11,206 nt of DNA from Stomatobaculum longum (lineage in GTDB: Bacteria; Bacillota; Clostridia; Lachnospirales; Lachnospiraceae), in the NCBI GenBank assembly GCA_905370385.1, contig CAJPKN010000044.1:1-11206 (forward strand). Direction: 5' to 3'. A program made the translations under genes and the position numbers. Of the stretch, positions 1-5,629 are shown piece by piece (positions within the stretch are counted from its first letter, which is position 1; each line of letters opens with the position of its first letter). The notes beneath the pieces are model-generated. The model saw only the letters and a list, made by a program, of their open reading frames with translations, was not told the origin of the DNA and did not search any database.

Positions 1-194
1 TGCGTGAGTCCCTCACAGCGGACTTTCCCGCCCTCATACTTGGGGCGCGCCTTTTCGAGTATGCGATCAATCAATTCTTCGTTGTGCTTGTTTGCCTCCG
101 CATAGCGAAGGGTCTCTAAGATTTCTTCGTGGGAAATAAACTCCTCTGCCAAAAGAGATGCAGGGTTATAAGATGTGCTTGCAGATGTAGCCAT
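1..194 (-). CDS. hydG: HydG, [FeFe]-hydrogenase H-cluster maturase (N-terminal part only)
   Basis: The first 64 codons of a protein that runs off the left edge. It begins MATSASTSYNPASL and continues with a helix-rich stretch containing FISHEEILETLRYAE and ELIDRILEKA, ending near CEGLTH. This matches the N-terminus I know for HydG, the radical SAM tyrosine lyase that makes the CO and cyanide ligands of the [FeFe]-hydrogenase H cluster in the cytoplasm. The catalytic cysteine motifs lie outside the window. The ATG at 194 is preceded by AAAGGA at a good distance. It follows hydE by 65 bp, in which I see no terminator or other feature. The identification rests on a short N-terminal match plus the adjacent hydE and TM1266-type genes, which makes it fairly secure. 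Confidence 0.82.
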   Translation of the reverse strand, partial: MATSASTSYNPASLLAEEFISHEEILETLRYAEANKHNEELIDRILEKARPKYEGGKVRCEGLT

Positions 195-259
195 GAAGGG
201 TTTCCTTTCTTGCGGTTCGGTGTTTTCCGTTCCGTTCAGATTGAAATATGATTGAGGTA

Positions 260-1342
260 CTACTCGAGCGCCGATGGCGAAGGGAGCGGTATCGCGTCCC
301 CACGGGTCTCGGTCAGCCGGTAGCCTATGGATTCCATGCGCCGGCTTAAACAAGAACGGCAAGCTGCCGACTCGTCTCCGGTGCAGATTTTATTGTCGTA
401 AAGGAGATATTTTTTCCGGACTTCGACCGGAGACAGATTGGGCATCACGACATTTGCCCCCGCCTGTATGCCCATCTCCCGGCCGAGCGGGTGAATGGTG
501 CCGAGAGCGGTCGTAGCCGGCAATAAGAGATTCGGCTGCAAAATCCGGAGTAAAGAGAGCAAAAACAGGGTCTGATTCAAATCTCCCTGCTTCTCATCCC
601 GGAACACGGTCGCGTGCTGCGGAATAAAGGGGCCTATGCCGCACATGGCAGGCTTAAATTCCTGAATAAAGCGGAGATCCTCCGCGAGGGTAGCAAGGGT
701 CTGTCCGGGAGAACCCACCATAAAGCCGCAGCCCACCTGAAAGCCTATGGACTTTAAGTCCCTTAAGCAAGCCAGGCGATGACGGAGCGAAAGCTCCGGC
801 GGATGCAGCTTTCGGTAGTGTGCCTCATCCGCGGTCTCATGGCGAAGGAGATAGCGGTCCGCACCCGCATCGAAGAGCCGCTGATAGCTCTCGTGTGAGC
901 GCTCGCCGATGGAAAGCGTGAGCGCACAGTCCGGGTGCTGCGCCTTGATTGCGCGGACAATACGGACAAGCCTGTCATCGCTAAAGTACGGGTCTTCCCC
1001 GCCCTGCAAGACGAAGGTGCGAAAACCGAGCCGGTAGCCCTCCATGCAACAGAGCAGTATGTCCTCCTCGGAGAGCCGGTAGCGCTCCGCTTCCGAGTTG
1101 CTCCGCTGCAGGCCGCAGTAACGGCAGTCGTTCTTACAGTAGCTCGTGAACTCGATGAGCCCCCTTGTAAACACCTGATCCCCGTAAATTTGTTTTCGAA
1201 GGTGCACCGCCCGCGCCGCCGCTTTTTGCTGCAGCGCCTCCGTGTGCGCCCCCAATAATTCAATGTACTCTTCCGTTTGAAGCCCCCGCTCCCGCTCCAA
1301 TTTGTCGAGCAGGGCGAGCGCTCTTGTCTCAGCGTTTTGCAT
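260..1342 (-). CDS. hydE: HydE, radical SAM [FeFe]-hydrogenase H-cluster maturase
   Basis: A 360-residue radical SAM enzyme that works with HydF and HydG to build the diiron subcluster of [FeFe] hydrogenase. The radical SAM motif CKNDCRYC sits at C69, C73 and C76 (CxxxCxxC), followed by a TIM-barrel sequence with FVLQGGEDPYFS and GFMVGSPGQT. A second cysteine set at C320, C328 and C331 has the same spacing as the non-essential auxiliary cluster site of Thermotoga HydE, so this version probably keeps that cluster. Length is normal for the family. The ATG at 1342 overlaps the end of the preceding regulator gene by 14 bp and has only a weak ribosome binding site, which suggests translational coupling. 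BioB and PylB are relatives, but the neighbours make HydE much the best call. Confidence 0.93.
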   Translation of the reverse strand: MQNAETRALALLDKLERERGLQTEEYIELLGAHTEALQQKAAARAVHLRKQIYGDQVFTRGLIEFTSYCKNDCRYCGLQRSNSEAERYRLSEEDILLCCMEGYRLGFRTFVLQGGEDPYFSDDRLVRIVRAIKAQHPDCALTLSIGERSHESYQRLFDAGADRYLLRHETADEAHYRKLHPPELSLRHRLACLRDLKSIGFQVGCGFMVGSPGQTLATLAEDLRFIQEFKPAMCGIGPFIPQHATVFRDEKQGDLNQTLFLLSLLRILQPNLLLPATTALGTIHPLGREMGIQAGANVVMPNLSPVEVRKKYLLYDNKICTGDESAACRSCLSRRMESIGYRLTETRGDAIPLPSPSALE

Positions 1343-1583
1343 AGGCTGTCTTCACGCTGATATTCGGAAGGTTGCCCACCTTGCCGGCGAGCTCCGAAAT
1401 AATGTTTTCCGGCGCATCCAGGGCGACCGACATGAGACTGAGTTTCTTCTTCTCATAGGGCAGACCCATGCGCCCTATAATATAGTTTCCGTAGTTATGC
1501 AGAAGTCGATTCAGGGATTCCGCGCTCTCCCTGTCCTCGACAATGATGCTCATCACGGCAATTCTGGTCTGTTCCGCTTCCAT
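1329..1583 (-). CDS. TM1266-type iron-only hydrogenase system putative regulator
   Basis: A small protein of 84 residues: after a short N-terminus comes RIAVMSIIVEDRESAESLN, then YGNYIIGRMGLPYEKK, SLMSVALDAPENIISELAGK and a C-terminal VGNLPNISVKTA. This pattern matches the TM1266 family (ACT/NikR C-terminal-like fold), usually encoded beside hydE, hydF and hydG and annotated as an iron-only hydrogenase system regulator. There is no DNA-binding domain in the sequence, so a role as ligand or metal sensor is inference. The ATG at 1583 has a clear GGAGAGGAG site upstream. It begins 22 bp after the PurC-like gene ends and overlaps hydE by 14 bp. Confidence 0.88.
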   Translation of the reverse strand: MEAEQTRIAVMSIIVEDRESAESLNRLLHNYGNYIIGRMGLPYEKKKLSLMSVALDAPENIISELAGKVGNLPNISVKTAYAKR

Positions 1584-1605
1584 GCGTGTACTCCTCTCCC
1601 CACAC

Positions 1606-2337
1606 TCAGCCGAGCAGTTCTTCCGGCTTTAAGGAGCCGATGCCGAGACGCTTATAAATTTCAAGATAAGCCTCGCGCACATTGCCGAGTCTCCGCCGGA
1701 AACGATCCGCGTCCAGACGCTCGTGCGTATCCCGGTCCCAGAGCCGCATATTGTCCGGCGACAAAGCGCCGGTCAGAACCAACTCCTCTTTATTCCGAGC
1801 GAAAGAAAGCGAGAGGTCAATCAAATCCACCCGCCGCTCCGCAAAATAGGCCGTCAGCACTTCGTTGATGCGAAAGGCCGTCTGTATCATCTTTCGCAAA
1901 TCCTCTTCTTTGACCAAATCAAGGGCCAGCGCCTCATAGCCGTTCAAGGCGTAGCGCGCCTCGCCCTCACGGCGATTCCGAAGTTCCGCCGACGGGCGTG
2001 CCAGTGCTCTGCCCTCCGGAACCTTGGTCTTCTCCGCAAAGCTGCCCGCGCTGAAATTTCGCACCACGAGATCAAAGGGATAACGATGCACGGCGCGGAA
2101 ACTTAATTCCCGCGCCGAGATTTCTTCCAGAAATGCCGTTCGAATTCCCTTGGTCTCGAGATAGCGAAAGAGACTTGCCGTCATGCGGCTTGCGACGATG
2201 CCCTTGTCCGCAACCGTCTCTTCGTTTCCATCCGCATCCGCCACGATGTCAAGCCATTCGACCAGAGTCACCGCCGTGTCATCCGTCGCATACATGCGCG
2301 TCACGGCAGTGCCGCCGATGCTCTCTCTCTTCTCCAT
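1606..2337 (-). CDS. Divergent PurC-like protein (SAICAR synthetase fold), catalytic residues apparently lost
   Basis: 243 residues with clear resemblance over their length to SAICAR synthetase (PurC, purine synthesis). Retained marks are YATDD (16-20), VVRNFSAGS (91-99), INEVL (157-161), SPDNMRLWD (193-201) and DRFRRRLG (211-218). Several parts that define the enzyme are changed. The N-terminal lysine-bearing GKAK loop that contacts ATP is replaced by GGTAVT. The DFKLEFG strand (with the E. coli E179 metal ligand) reads DLSLSFA. The following GDE of GDEFSPD reads TGA, so the second acidic ligand is also gone. The start at 2337 has an AGAGGAAAG ribosome site and lies 14 bp after dapB. It sits between dapB and a hydrogenase regulator rather than among purine genes. 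I infer a paralog that no longer makes SAICAR; automatic pipelines will probably still call it purC. Confidence 0.8.
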   Translation of the reverse strand: MEKRESIGGTAVTRMYATDDTAVTLVEWLDIVADADGNEETVADKGIVASRMTASLFRYLETKGIRTAFLEEISARELSFRAVHRYPFDLVVRNFSAGSFAEKTKVPEGRALARPSAELRNRREGEARYALNGYEALALDLVKEEDLRKMIQTAFRINEVLTAYFAERRVDLIDLSLSFARNKEELVLTGALSPDNMRLWDRDTHERLDADRFRRRLGNVREAYLEIYKRLGIGSLKPEELLG

Positions 2338-2351
2338 CCCGTTCTTTCCTC

Positions 2352-3122
2352 TTATCCCTCTAAACTCGCCGCAATCACATCCGCCATGGTATAAGGTCCC
2401 GGCTTCTGTCCCGCGAGAAACTTTGCTGCCTCCACTGCACCCTGCGCAAAAATGCGTCGCGAATACGCGCGGTGACTTAAGCTCAACACCTCGTCTTCAC
2501 CGGCGTAAAGCACATCGTGGTCACCCGGTATCGTGCCGCCGCGCACCGCGGAAATGCCGATTTCGTCCTGTTCCCGCGCCGTGTGCCGCGGCTCGCGGTC
2601 ATAGACGTAGTGAAAGCGCTCATTGCAAGCTGCGTTAATCTCGTCCGCAATTGCAAGCGCGGTTCCGCTCGGGGCATCCACCTTTCTTCTGTGATGCTTC
2701 TCGACAATCTCAATGTCAAAGCCCTTCGCCGCGAGCACATTTGCCGCTTCCGCCGCAAGCTTCATCAAAAGATTCACGCCGAGCGACATATTCGCACTCC
2801 GAAGGATCGCAACCTTCTCCTGAAGGCTCGCAATGCGCGTAAGCTGTGCTTCGCTGAGCCCCGTCGTGCAGATGACCGCGGGCATGCCCGTGCGCTCCGC
2901 AAAATCGAGCACGGCATTCACCGCCGGCGCAACCGAAAAGTCAATCAAGACATCCGCGCTCTCTTTGGTAAGCTTCGAAAAATCCGCATAGACCGGGTAT
3001 TCCGTCGCAAGTTCCGCGCGGTCCACACCGGCAACAATCTTCACTGTTTCATCGGACGCCGCAAAGGCGCTGACCTCCCGGCCCATGTGGCCGGAACATC
3101 CGTTTAATAAAATTCTGATCAC
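2352..3122 (-). CDS. dapB: 4-hydroxy-tetrahydrodipicolinate reductase
   Basis: DapB reduces the product of DapA with NAD(P)H in the diaminopimelate/lysine pathway, which feeds peptidoglycan and protein synthesis. The 256-residue protein has the nucleotide-binding loop GCSGHMG (8-14), CTTGLS (85-90), and the family signature EKHHRRKVDAPSGTA (141-155) with catalytic H143 and K147 and the substrate-binding SGT. VRGGTIPGDH (193-202) and the C-terminal helix region are also typical. The start is GTG at 3122; its GTGA overlaps the dapA stop by four bases, with AGGAG about 11 bases upstream, so the two genes are very likely translationally coupled. The full-length, intact motifs point to a working enzyme. 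Confidence 0.96.
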   Translation of the reverse strand: MIRILLNGCSGHMGREVSAFAASDETVKIVAGVDRAELATEYPVYADFSKLTKESADVLIDFSVAPAVNAVLDFAERTGMPAVICTTGLSEAQLTRIASLQEKVAILRSANMSLGVNLLMKLAAEAANVLAAKGFDIEIVEKHHRRKVDAPSGTALAIADEINAACNERFHYVYDREPRHTAREQDEIGISAVRGGTIPGDHDVLYAGEDEVLSLSHRAYSRRIFAQGAVEAAKFLAGQKPGPYTMADVIAASLEG

Positions 3123-4009
3123 AGGATTCCGTACTCCTTCATTGCCTTCTTAAGGCTCTCCAAATTAGACGTTTCCATCTCGCAGAGCGGCAGACGCAGC
3201 GGTCCGACCTCCTTGCCCATCAGGTTCATCGCGGTTTTCACAGGAATCGGATTCACTTCGATGAACAGCTGATGGATAAGTTCCGCCGCCTCGATCTGCA
3301 TGGCAGCTGCCTTCTTGACATCGCCGTCCAGCATGGCGCGGCAGAGCTCATGGGTCTTTCGGGGTGCAACGCAGGCGAGCACCGAAATGACGCCCTTTGC
3401 ACCGAGCGACATGAGCGGAATAATCTGATCGTCGTTTCCGGAGTAGAGGTCGAAATCGTGACCGTCCAAAAACTCAAGCGTGCGCAAAATATTCGTAAAG
3501 TTGCCGCTCGCTTCCTTCATGCCGACAATATTCGAAACAGTCTTTCCGAGGTGGGCGACTGTCTCCGGCTGAATCGTGAGTCCGGTTCTGCTCGGGATGT
3601 TATAGAGCAGACAGGGAATCTTCACCGCATGCGCAATCTGCGTATAGTGGTGAATCAGGCCCTTCTGCGTCGCCTTATTATAATAGGGGGAAACCAGCAA
3701 AAGACCATCCGCGCCGTACTTCTCGGACTCGATTGACATCTCGATTGCCGTGTCCGTCGAATTGGAGCCGCTGCCCGCGACAACCGGAATTCTGTGGTTT
3801 ACAATTTCAACGCTGCGCTGAATCACGCGGAGATGCTCTTCGTGCGTGAGCGTCGATGCCTCTCCCGTGGTTCCGCAGGAAATCAACGCGTCCGTGCCCT
3901 CGGAAATCTGCTCCTCAATGAGCTCCTCGAGCTTCTCGTAATTGACCGTGAGATCGTCATTCATCGGTGTTATCAGGGCAACACCGGAGCCCTCAAAAAT
4001 GCTTTCCAT
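3119..4009 (-). CDS. dapA: 4-hydroxy-tetrahydrodipicolinate synthase
   Basis: DapA condenses pyruvate with aspartate semialdehyde, the first committed step of the diaminopimelate/lysine branch. The 296-residue TIM-barrel protein shows GTTGEAS (46-52), SPYYNKATQKG (107-117), LLYNIPSRTG (134-143) and VGMKEASGN (162-170). Lys165 is the expected Schiff-base residue, T47, Y110 and Y136 fit the catalytic triad, and R141 the carboxylate-binding arginine. The relatives N-acetylneuraminate lyase and KDG aldolase are less likely given these motifs and the overlap with dapB. The ATG at 4009 follows GGAGGA. This is the first gene after a terminator and a likely promoter, so it probably heads the dapA-dapB-purC-like-regulator-hydE-hydG unit. 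Confidence 0.96.
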   Translation of the reverse strand: MESIFEGSGVALITPMNDDLTVNYEKLEELIEEQISEGTDALISCGTTGEASTLTHEEHLRVIQRSVEIVNHRIPVVAGSGSNSTDTAIEMSIESEKYGADGLLLVSPYYNKATQKGLIHHYTQIAHAVKIPCLLYNIPSRTGLTIQPETVAHLGKTVSNIVGMKEASGNFTNILRTLEFLDGHDFDLYSGNDDQIIPLMSLGAKGVISVLACVAPRKTHELCRAMLDGDVKKAAAMQIEAAELIHQLFIEVNPIPVKTAMNLMGKEVGPLRLPLCEMETSNLESLKKAMKEYGIL

Positions 4010-4133
4010 GCATTTCCTCCGTCTTCACATCCGTGATCGAATCCAATGCGTTCCGTAGCCATATTTCTGTCACCGCGGTTTGGCCGCGGCCCTATCTGAT
4101 GAAGCCTCTTCCAAATGAGACTTCCTCCGCAAT
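4010..4133 (-). other. dapA leader region, no riboswitch recognised
   Basis: About 120 bases between the presumed promoter and dapA. On the minus strand it holds an isolated GCGGAGGAAG (4130-4121) that looks like a ribosome binding site, a possible TTG-started reading frame of 14 codons (4114-4070), and a small hairpin of two CCGCGG arms (4073-4078 and 4084-4089) without a T-tract. I do not see lysine riboswitch signature sequences, and the leader is shorter than that element normally is. Confidence 0.3.
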
Positions 4134-4165
4134 ATTATCGTAACATAGCGTTTTTTGAAAAGCAA
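4134..4165 (-). promoter_or_regulatory. Likely sigma-A promoter of the dapA operon
   Basis: Reading the minus strand, TTTTCA (4161-4156) and GATAAT (4139-4134) are separated by 16 bases. An overlapping alternative is TTGCTT (4165-4160) and TACGAT (4142-4137) with a 17-base spacer. The stretch is AT-rich within GC-rich DNA, lies just after the terminator of the upstream gene, and is about 125 bases before the dapA start. Which pair is used cannot be told by eye. Confidence 0.5.
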
Positions 4166-4176
4166 GGCAGGGCTCT

Positions 4177-4238
4177 CCGCCCGCTGCGGCTCTGTCTCCG
4201 CCAAAAAGGGGGAAGAGCCGTCAAAGCTCTTCCCCCTT
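4177..4238 (-). pseudogene. Relic of the 5' end of a grpB gene
   Basis: On the minus strand this stretch aligns by eye with codons of the intact grpB gene nearby (5543-5600). Shared blocks are GGAAGAGCTTTG, GCTCTTCCC, CTTTTTG, ACAGAGCC and GCAG(C/T)GGGCGG, in the same order and separated by small gaps. Upstream it joins directly to a sequence like the 3' end of membrane-protein copy 2 (5632-5670); the roughly 35 bases around the grpB start are missing, apparently by deletion between two GGAAGAG repeats. No reading frame survives. It marks a past tandem duplication of the [membrane protein + grpB] unit. Confidence 0.7.
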
Positions 4239-4239
4239 T
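4203..4239 (-). terminator. Intrinsic terminator after membrane-protein copy 1
   Basis: Perfect 11-bp inverted repeat on the minus strand: GGGGGAAGAGC (4236-4226), seven-base loop, GCTCTTCCCCC (4218-4208), followed at once by TTTTT (4207-4203). The stem can extend by three A-T pairs. It stands 34 bases downstream of the copy-1 stop codon and separates that gene from the dapA promoter. The hairpin lies within the grpB relic; its arms derive from the sequence that encodes residues ELWQLF in intact grpB. Confidence 0.88.
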
Positions 4240-4296
4240 CGTCTCAGCCCTCCTGATAGACAATGATTCGTCTCAGCTCTCCTGATAGACGATGAT
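4239..4296. repeat. 29-bp tandem duplication over the 3' end of membrane-protein copy 1
   Basis: Units 4239-4267 and 4268-4296 are directly adjacent and differ at two of 29 positions. The upstream (in transcription) unit encodes the C-terminal IIVYQES and stop of copy 1; the second unit repeats the same coding end and stop outside the gene. In the second unit the base in GACAATGAT agrees with copy 2 rather than copy 1. Confidence 0.85.
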
Positions 4297-4776
4297 ATAC
4301 GCTTTCACATTCTCGCTCCCCTTCACCAGCGTCAGCGGAACGCTGAGCACATCGCGCGGCACATCGCCTTTGTAATATTCCCTCCGCTCCTCCGGGGAAT
4401 AGGCATACATTGCGACCGAGTAGCTGTGTCCCTTCTCGAGCTCTGCATCAAACTCTACCTTCTCGCTCTCGAGGTTGATGTTCTGTCCCAAAGCGCTGAC
4501 TTCCGTGCTCTGATAAACGCCGGCAATTCTATGGGAGCCCTCCGGAAGCGCGACAATCTTCTCAAGATTCTCTCCGCTCACCGTCTCAAAGAGAGCGAGG
4601 TCCCGACCGTCAATCGAAAACTTTTTTCCGTAGAGATGCAGGAGCGCCTTGTCCGCATTTGACGCCCGGTAGTCCGTTGCCTTACTTTTGCGCTTCTTCT
4701 GGATGCTCATCATAATCACAAAGAGCAGCGCCCAGACGCCCACCACAATTGCAACAATCAACTTTGTGTCAATCAT
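4273..4776 (-). CDS. Small membrane-anchored protein of unknown function, copy 1
   Basis: 167 residues. It opens MIDTKLIVAIVVGVWALLF, one hydrophobic helix at about residues 6-25, followed by a basic KKRKSK stretch (27-32), so the bulk should be on the cytoplasmic side by the positive-inside rule (inference). Residues 36-167 look beta-rich: KKFSIDGRDLALFETV, then VALPEGSHRIAGVY, EFDAELEKGHSYSVAMYAYS and VKAYIIVYQ. The idg...lpeGsHri...leKGhsYs spacing recalls PEGA/DUF2846-like modules, but I do not recognise the family. I chose ATG 4776, with GGAGGGAG just upstream, over a TTG 15 bases earlier that would start within that site. By hand alignment it is about three-quarters identical to copy 2 at 5626-6150. 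A terminator follows. Confidence 0.8.
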   Translation of the reverse strand: MIDTKLIVAIVVGVWALLFVIMMSIQKKRKSKATDYRASNADKALLHLYGKKFSIDGRDLALFETVSGENLEKIVALPEGSHRIAGVYQSTEVSALGQNINLESEKVEFDAELEKGHSYSVAMYAYSPEERREYYKGDVPRDVLSVPLTLVKGSENVKAYIIVYQES

Positions 4777-4834
4777 TTTCTCTCCCTCCAAAAGTGAATG
4801 CGTTGTAGCTACTTTTTTGAAACCCCTGTTTTAC

Positions 4835-4889
4835 CGCTTCCCCTTCGCTTCACAGACTGACCGTGCACCTTTCTGTGCCTGCCGTATTG
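4835..4889. repeat. Upstream block shared by both membrane-protein genes (copy 1 side)
   Basis: This 55-base block matches 6164-6219 with about ten substitutions and one single-base gap by eye. Shared pieces include CGCTTCCCC, TTCACA, CCTTT and TGCCGTATTG. In copy 2 the block directly abuts the ribosome binding site; here it is separated from it by about 45 extra bases. It marks the 5' limit of the duplicated unit. Confidence 0.7.
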
Positions 4890-4991
4890 CCTGCCTAAGA
4901 CAGGACGGCGGTGCAGACAGCCGAAACCGGGCATCTTCTCGCACACTTGCCGCATCCTAGGCAACTGTCATCCGCGGAAAAGCGACGGGGC

Positions 4992-5013
4992 TTACACTTG
5001 ATTTCAAGTGTAA
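4992..5013. promoter_or_regulatory. Perfect 22-bp palindrome, operator-like
   Basis: TTACACTTGA, two T residues, then its exact reverse complement TCAAGTGTAA. It lies about 47 bases after the grpB stop and about 215 bases before copy 1. Neither direction has a T-tract after the arms, so it is a poor intrinsic terminator. The two-base centre and symmetric arms fit a dimeric regulator site better. It may instead act as a 3'-end stabilising hairpin for the grpB message. Confidence 0.45.
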
Positions 5014-5059
5014 ATCGGCTGTGCAAGCAGGTCAAGCGAATGCATCGGCGCACGCGGCC

Positions 5060-5629
5060 TCACACATACCGCGCCCCGTAGGCCGCCTTTGCCGCCTCTG
5101 TCTGCCTCCGGATAAACGCGGTCTTGCCCTCCGTGTAGGCGTCCCGGTTATGCGCATACTTTTTCCAAAGTTGCATTTTAAGGGCCTCGTATTCCCGTGC
5201 GCATTCCGGATGATCCAGCAAATAATCTCTGAAATAGAGTTCGTCGTTGTCACCGCGATAACGGAGGTGTAAATGAATCACCTCATCCGCAAAGCCCTGC
5301 TCGGTGTAACCCAAGTGCAGAAAGATTCTGCCTTCTTCGGTGTACTTCCGCGTAAAGCCCTGCGCCTCAATCTCCTGCGCCACGGCCTCCATATCTGTCC
5401 CCGGGGCCAGTTCAATCATCACATCGACTATATTTTTGGCCCAAATTCCGGGTATGGCCGTACTTCCGACATGGCTGATGCGAAACGGAACATAGGCTGC
5501 CAAGACCTCTTTGAATCGCGCTTCCGCCGCCGCATAGATTGCCGCCCACTGCGGCTTCGGCTCTGTCAAAAAGATAGGGAAGAGCTGCCAAAGCTCTTCC
5601 TGCGTTAAATCGCTCAGCTTCCTAGTCAT
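5060..5629 (-). CDS. GrpB/UPF0157 family protein
   Basis: 189 residues with the nucleotidyltransferase-like fold of the GrpB (UPF0157) family. Seen in the sequence: the N-terminus MTRKLSDLTQEELWQLFPIF common in Clostridia members, the family motif HVGSTAIPG (53-61) followed by KNIVDVMIEL (65-74), then GRIFLHLGY, VIHLHLRY and a C-terminal DELYFRDYLLDHPECAREYE with a lysine-rich helix. GrpB proteins are often read as nucleotidyltransferases, but the substrate is not known; some relatives are fused to dephospho-CoA kinase. The ATG at 5629 overlaps the stop of the upstream membrane protein as ATGA, so the two are translationally coupled and probably function together. A decayed copy of its 5' end lies at 4177-4238. 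Confidence 0.87.
   Translation of the reverse strand: MTRKLSDLTQEELWQLFPIFLTEPKPQWAAIYAAAEARFKEVLAAYVPFRISHVGSTAIPGIWAKNIVDVMIELAPGTDMEAVAQEIEAQGFTRKYTEEGRIFLHLGYTEQGFADEVIHLHLRYRGDNDELYFRDYLLDHPECAREYEALKMQLWKKYAHNRDAYTEGKTAFIRRQTEAAKAAYGARYV
5568..5600 (-). other. Terminator-like hairpin inside the grpB coding start
   Basis: On the minus strand GGAAGAGCT (5600-5592) and AGCTCTTCC (5586-5578) form a perfect 9-bp stem with a five-base loop, followed within five bases by TTTTT. It starts about 30 bases into grpB and encodes the conserved residues ELWQLFP. It may be only a by-product of those codons, but the same sequence became the terminator at 4203-4239, so weak premature termination here is conceivable. 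Confidence 0.35.

Larger units (their letters stand above)
4777..5059 (-). other. Intergenic region upstream of membrane-protein copy 1
   Basis: Non-coding stretch of about 280 bases between grpB and copy 1. It contains the copy-1 ribosome site, a roughly 47-base segment (about 4787-4834) that copy 2's leader lacks, a block shared with copy 2's upstream region (4835-4889) and a perfect palindrome (4992-5013). I see no convincing sigma-A promoter and no good coding frame in it. Confidence 0.5.

Noticed and set aside
935..1258. Plus-strand open frames opposite hydE, dapA, dapB, topB and others.
   Set aside because: They are antisense shadows in GC-rich coding DNA without ribosome sites or recognisable motifs.
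4073..4089. CCGCGG-TTTGG-CCGCGG hairpin as terminator or attenuator.
   Set aside because: Only six base pairs of a self-palindromic hexamer and no T-tract on the minus strand.
4010..4133. Lysine riboswitch before dapA.
   Set aside because: The leader is too short and I could not find the conserved L-box segments.
4777..4791. TTG start for copy 1 adding MEGEK.
   Set aside because: The TTG falls within the ribosome binding site of the ATG at 4776; copy 2 starts at the same MIDTK.
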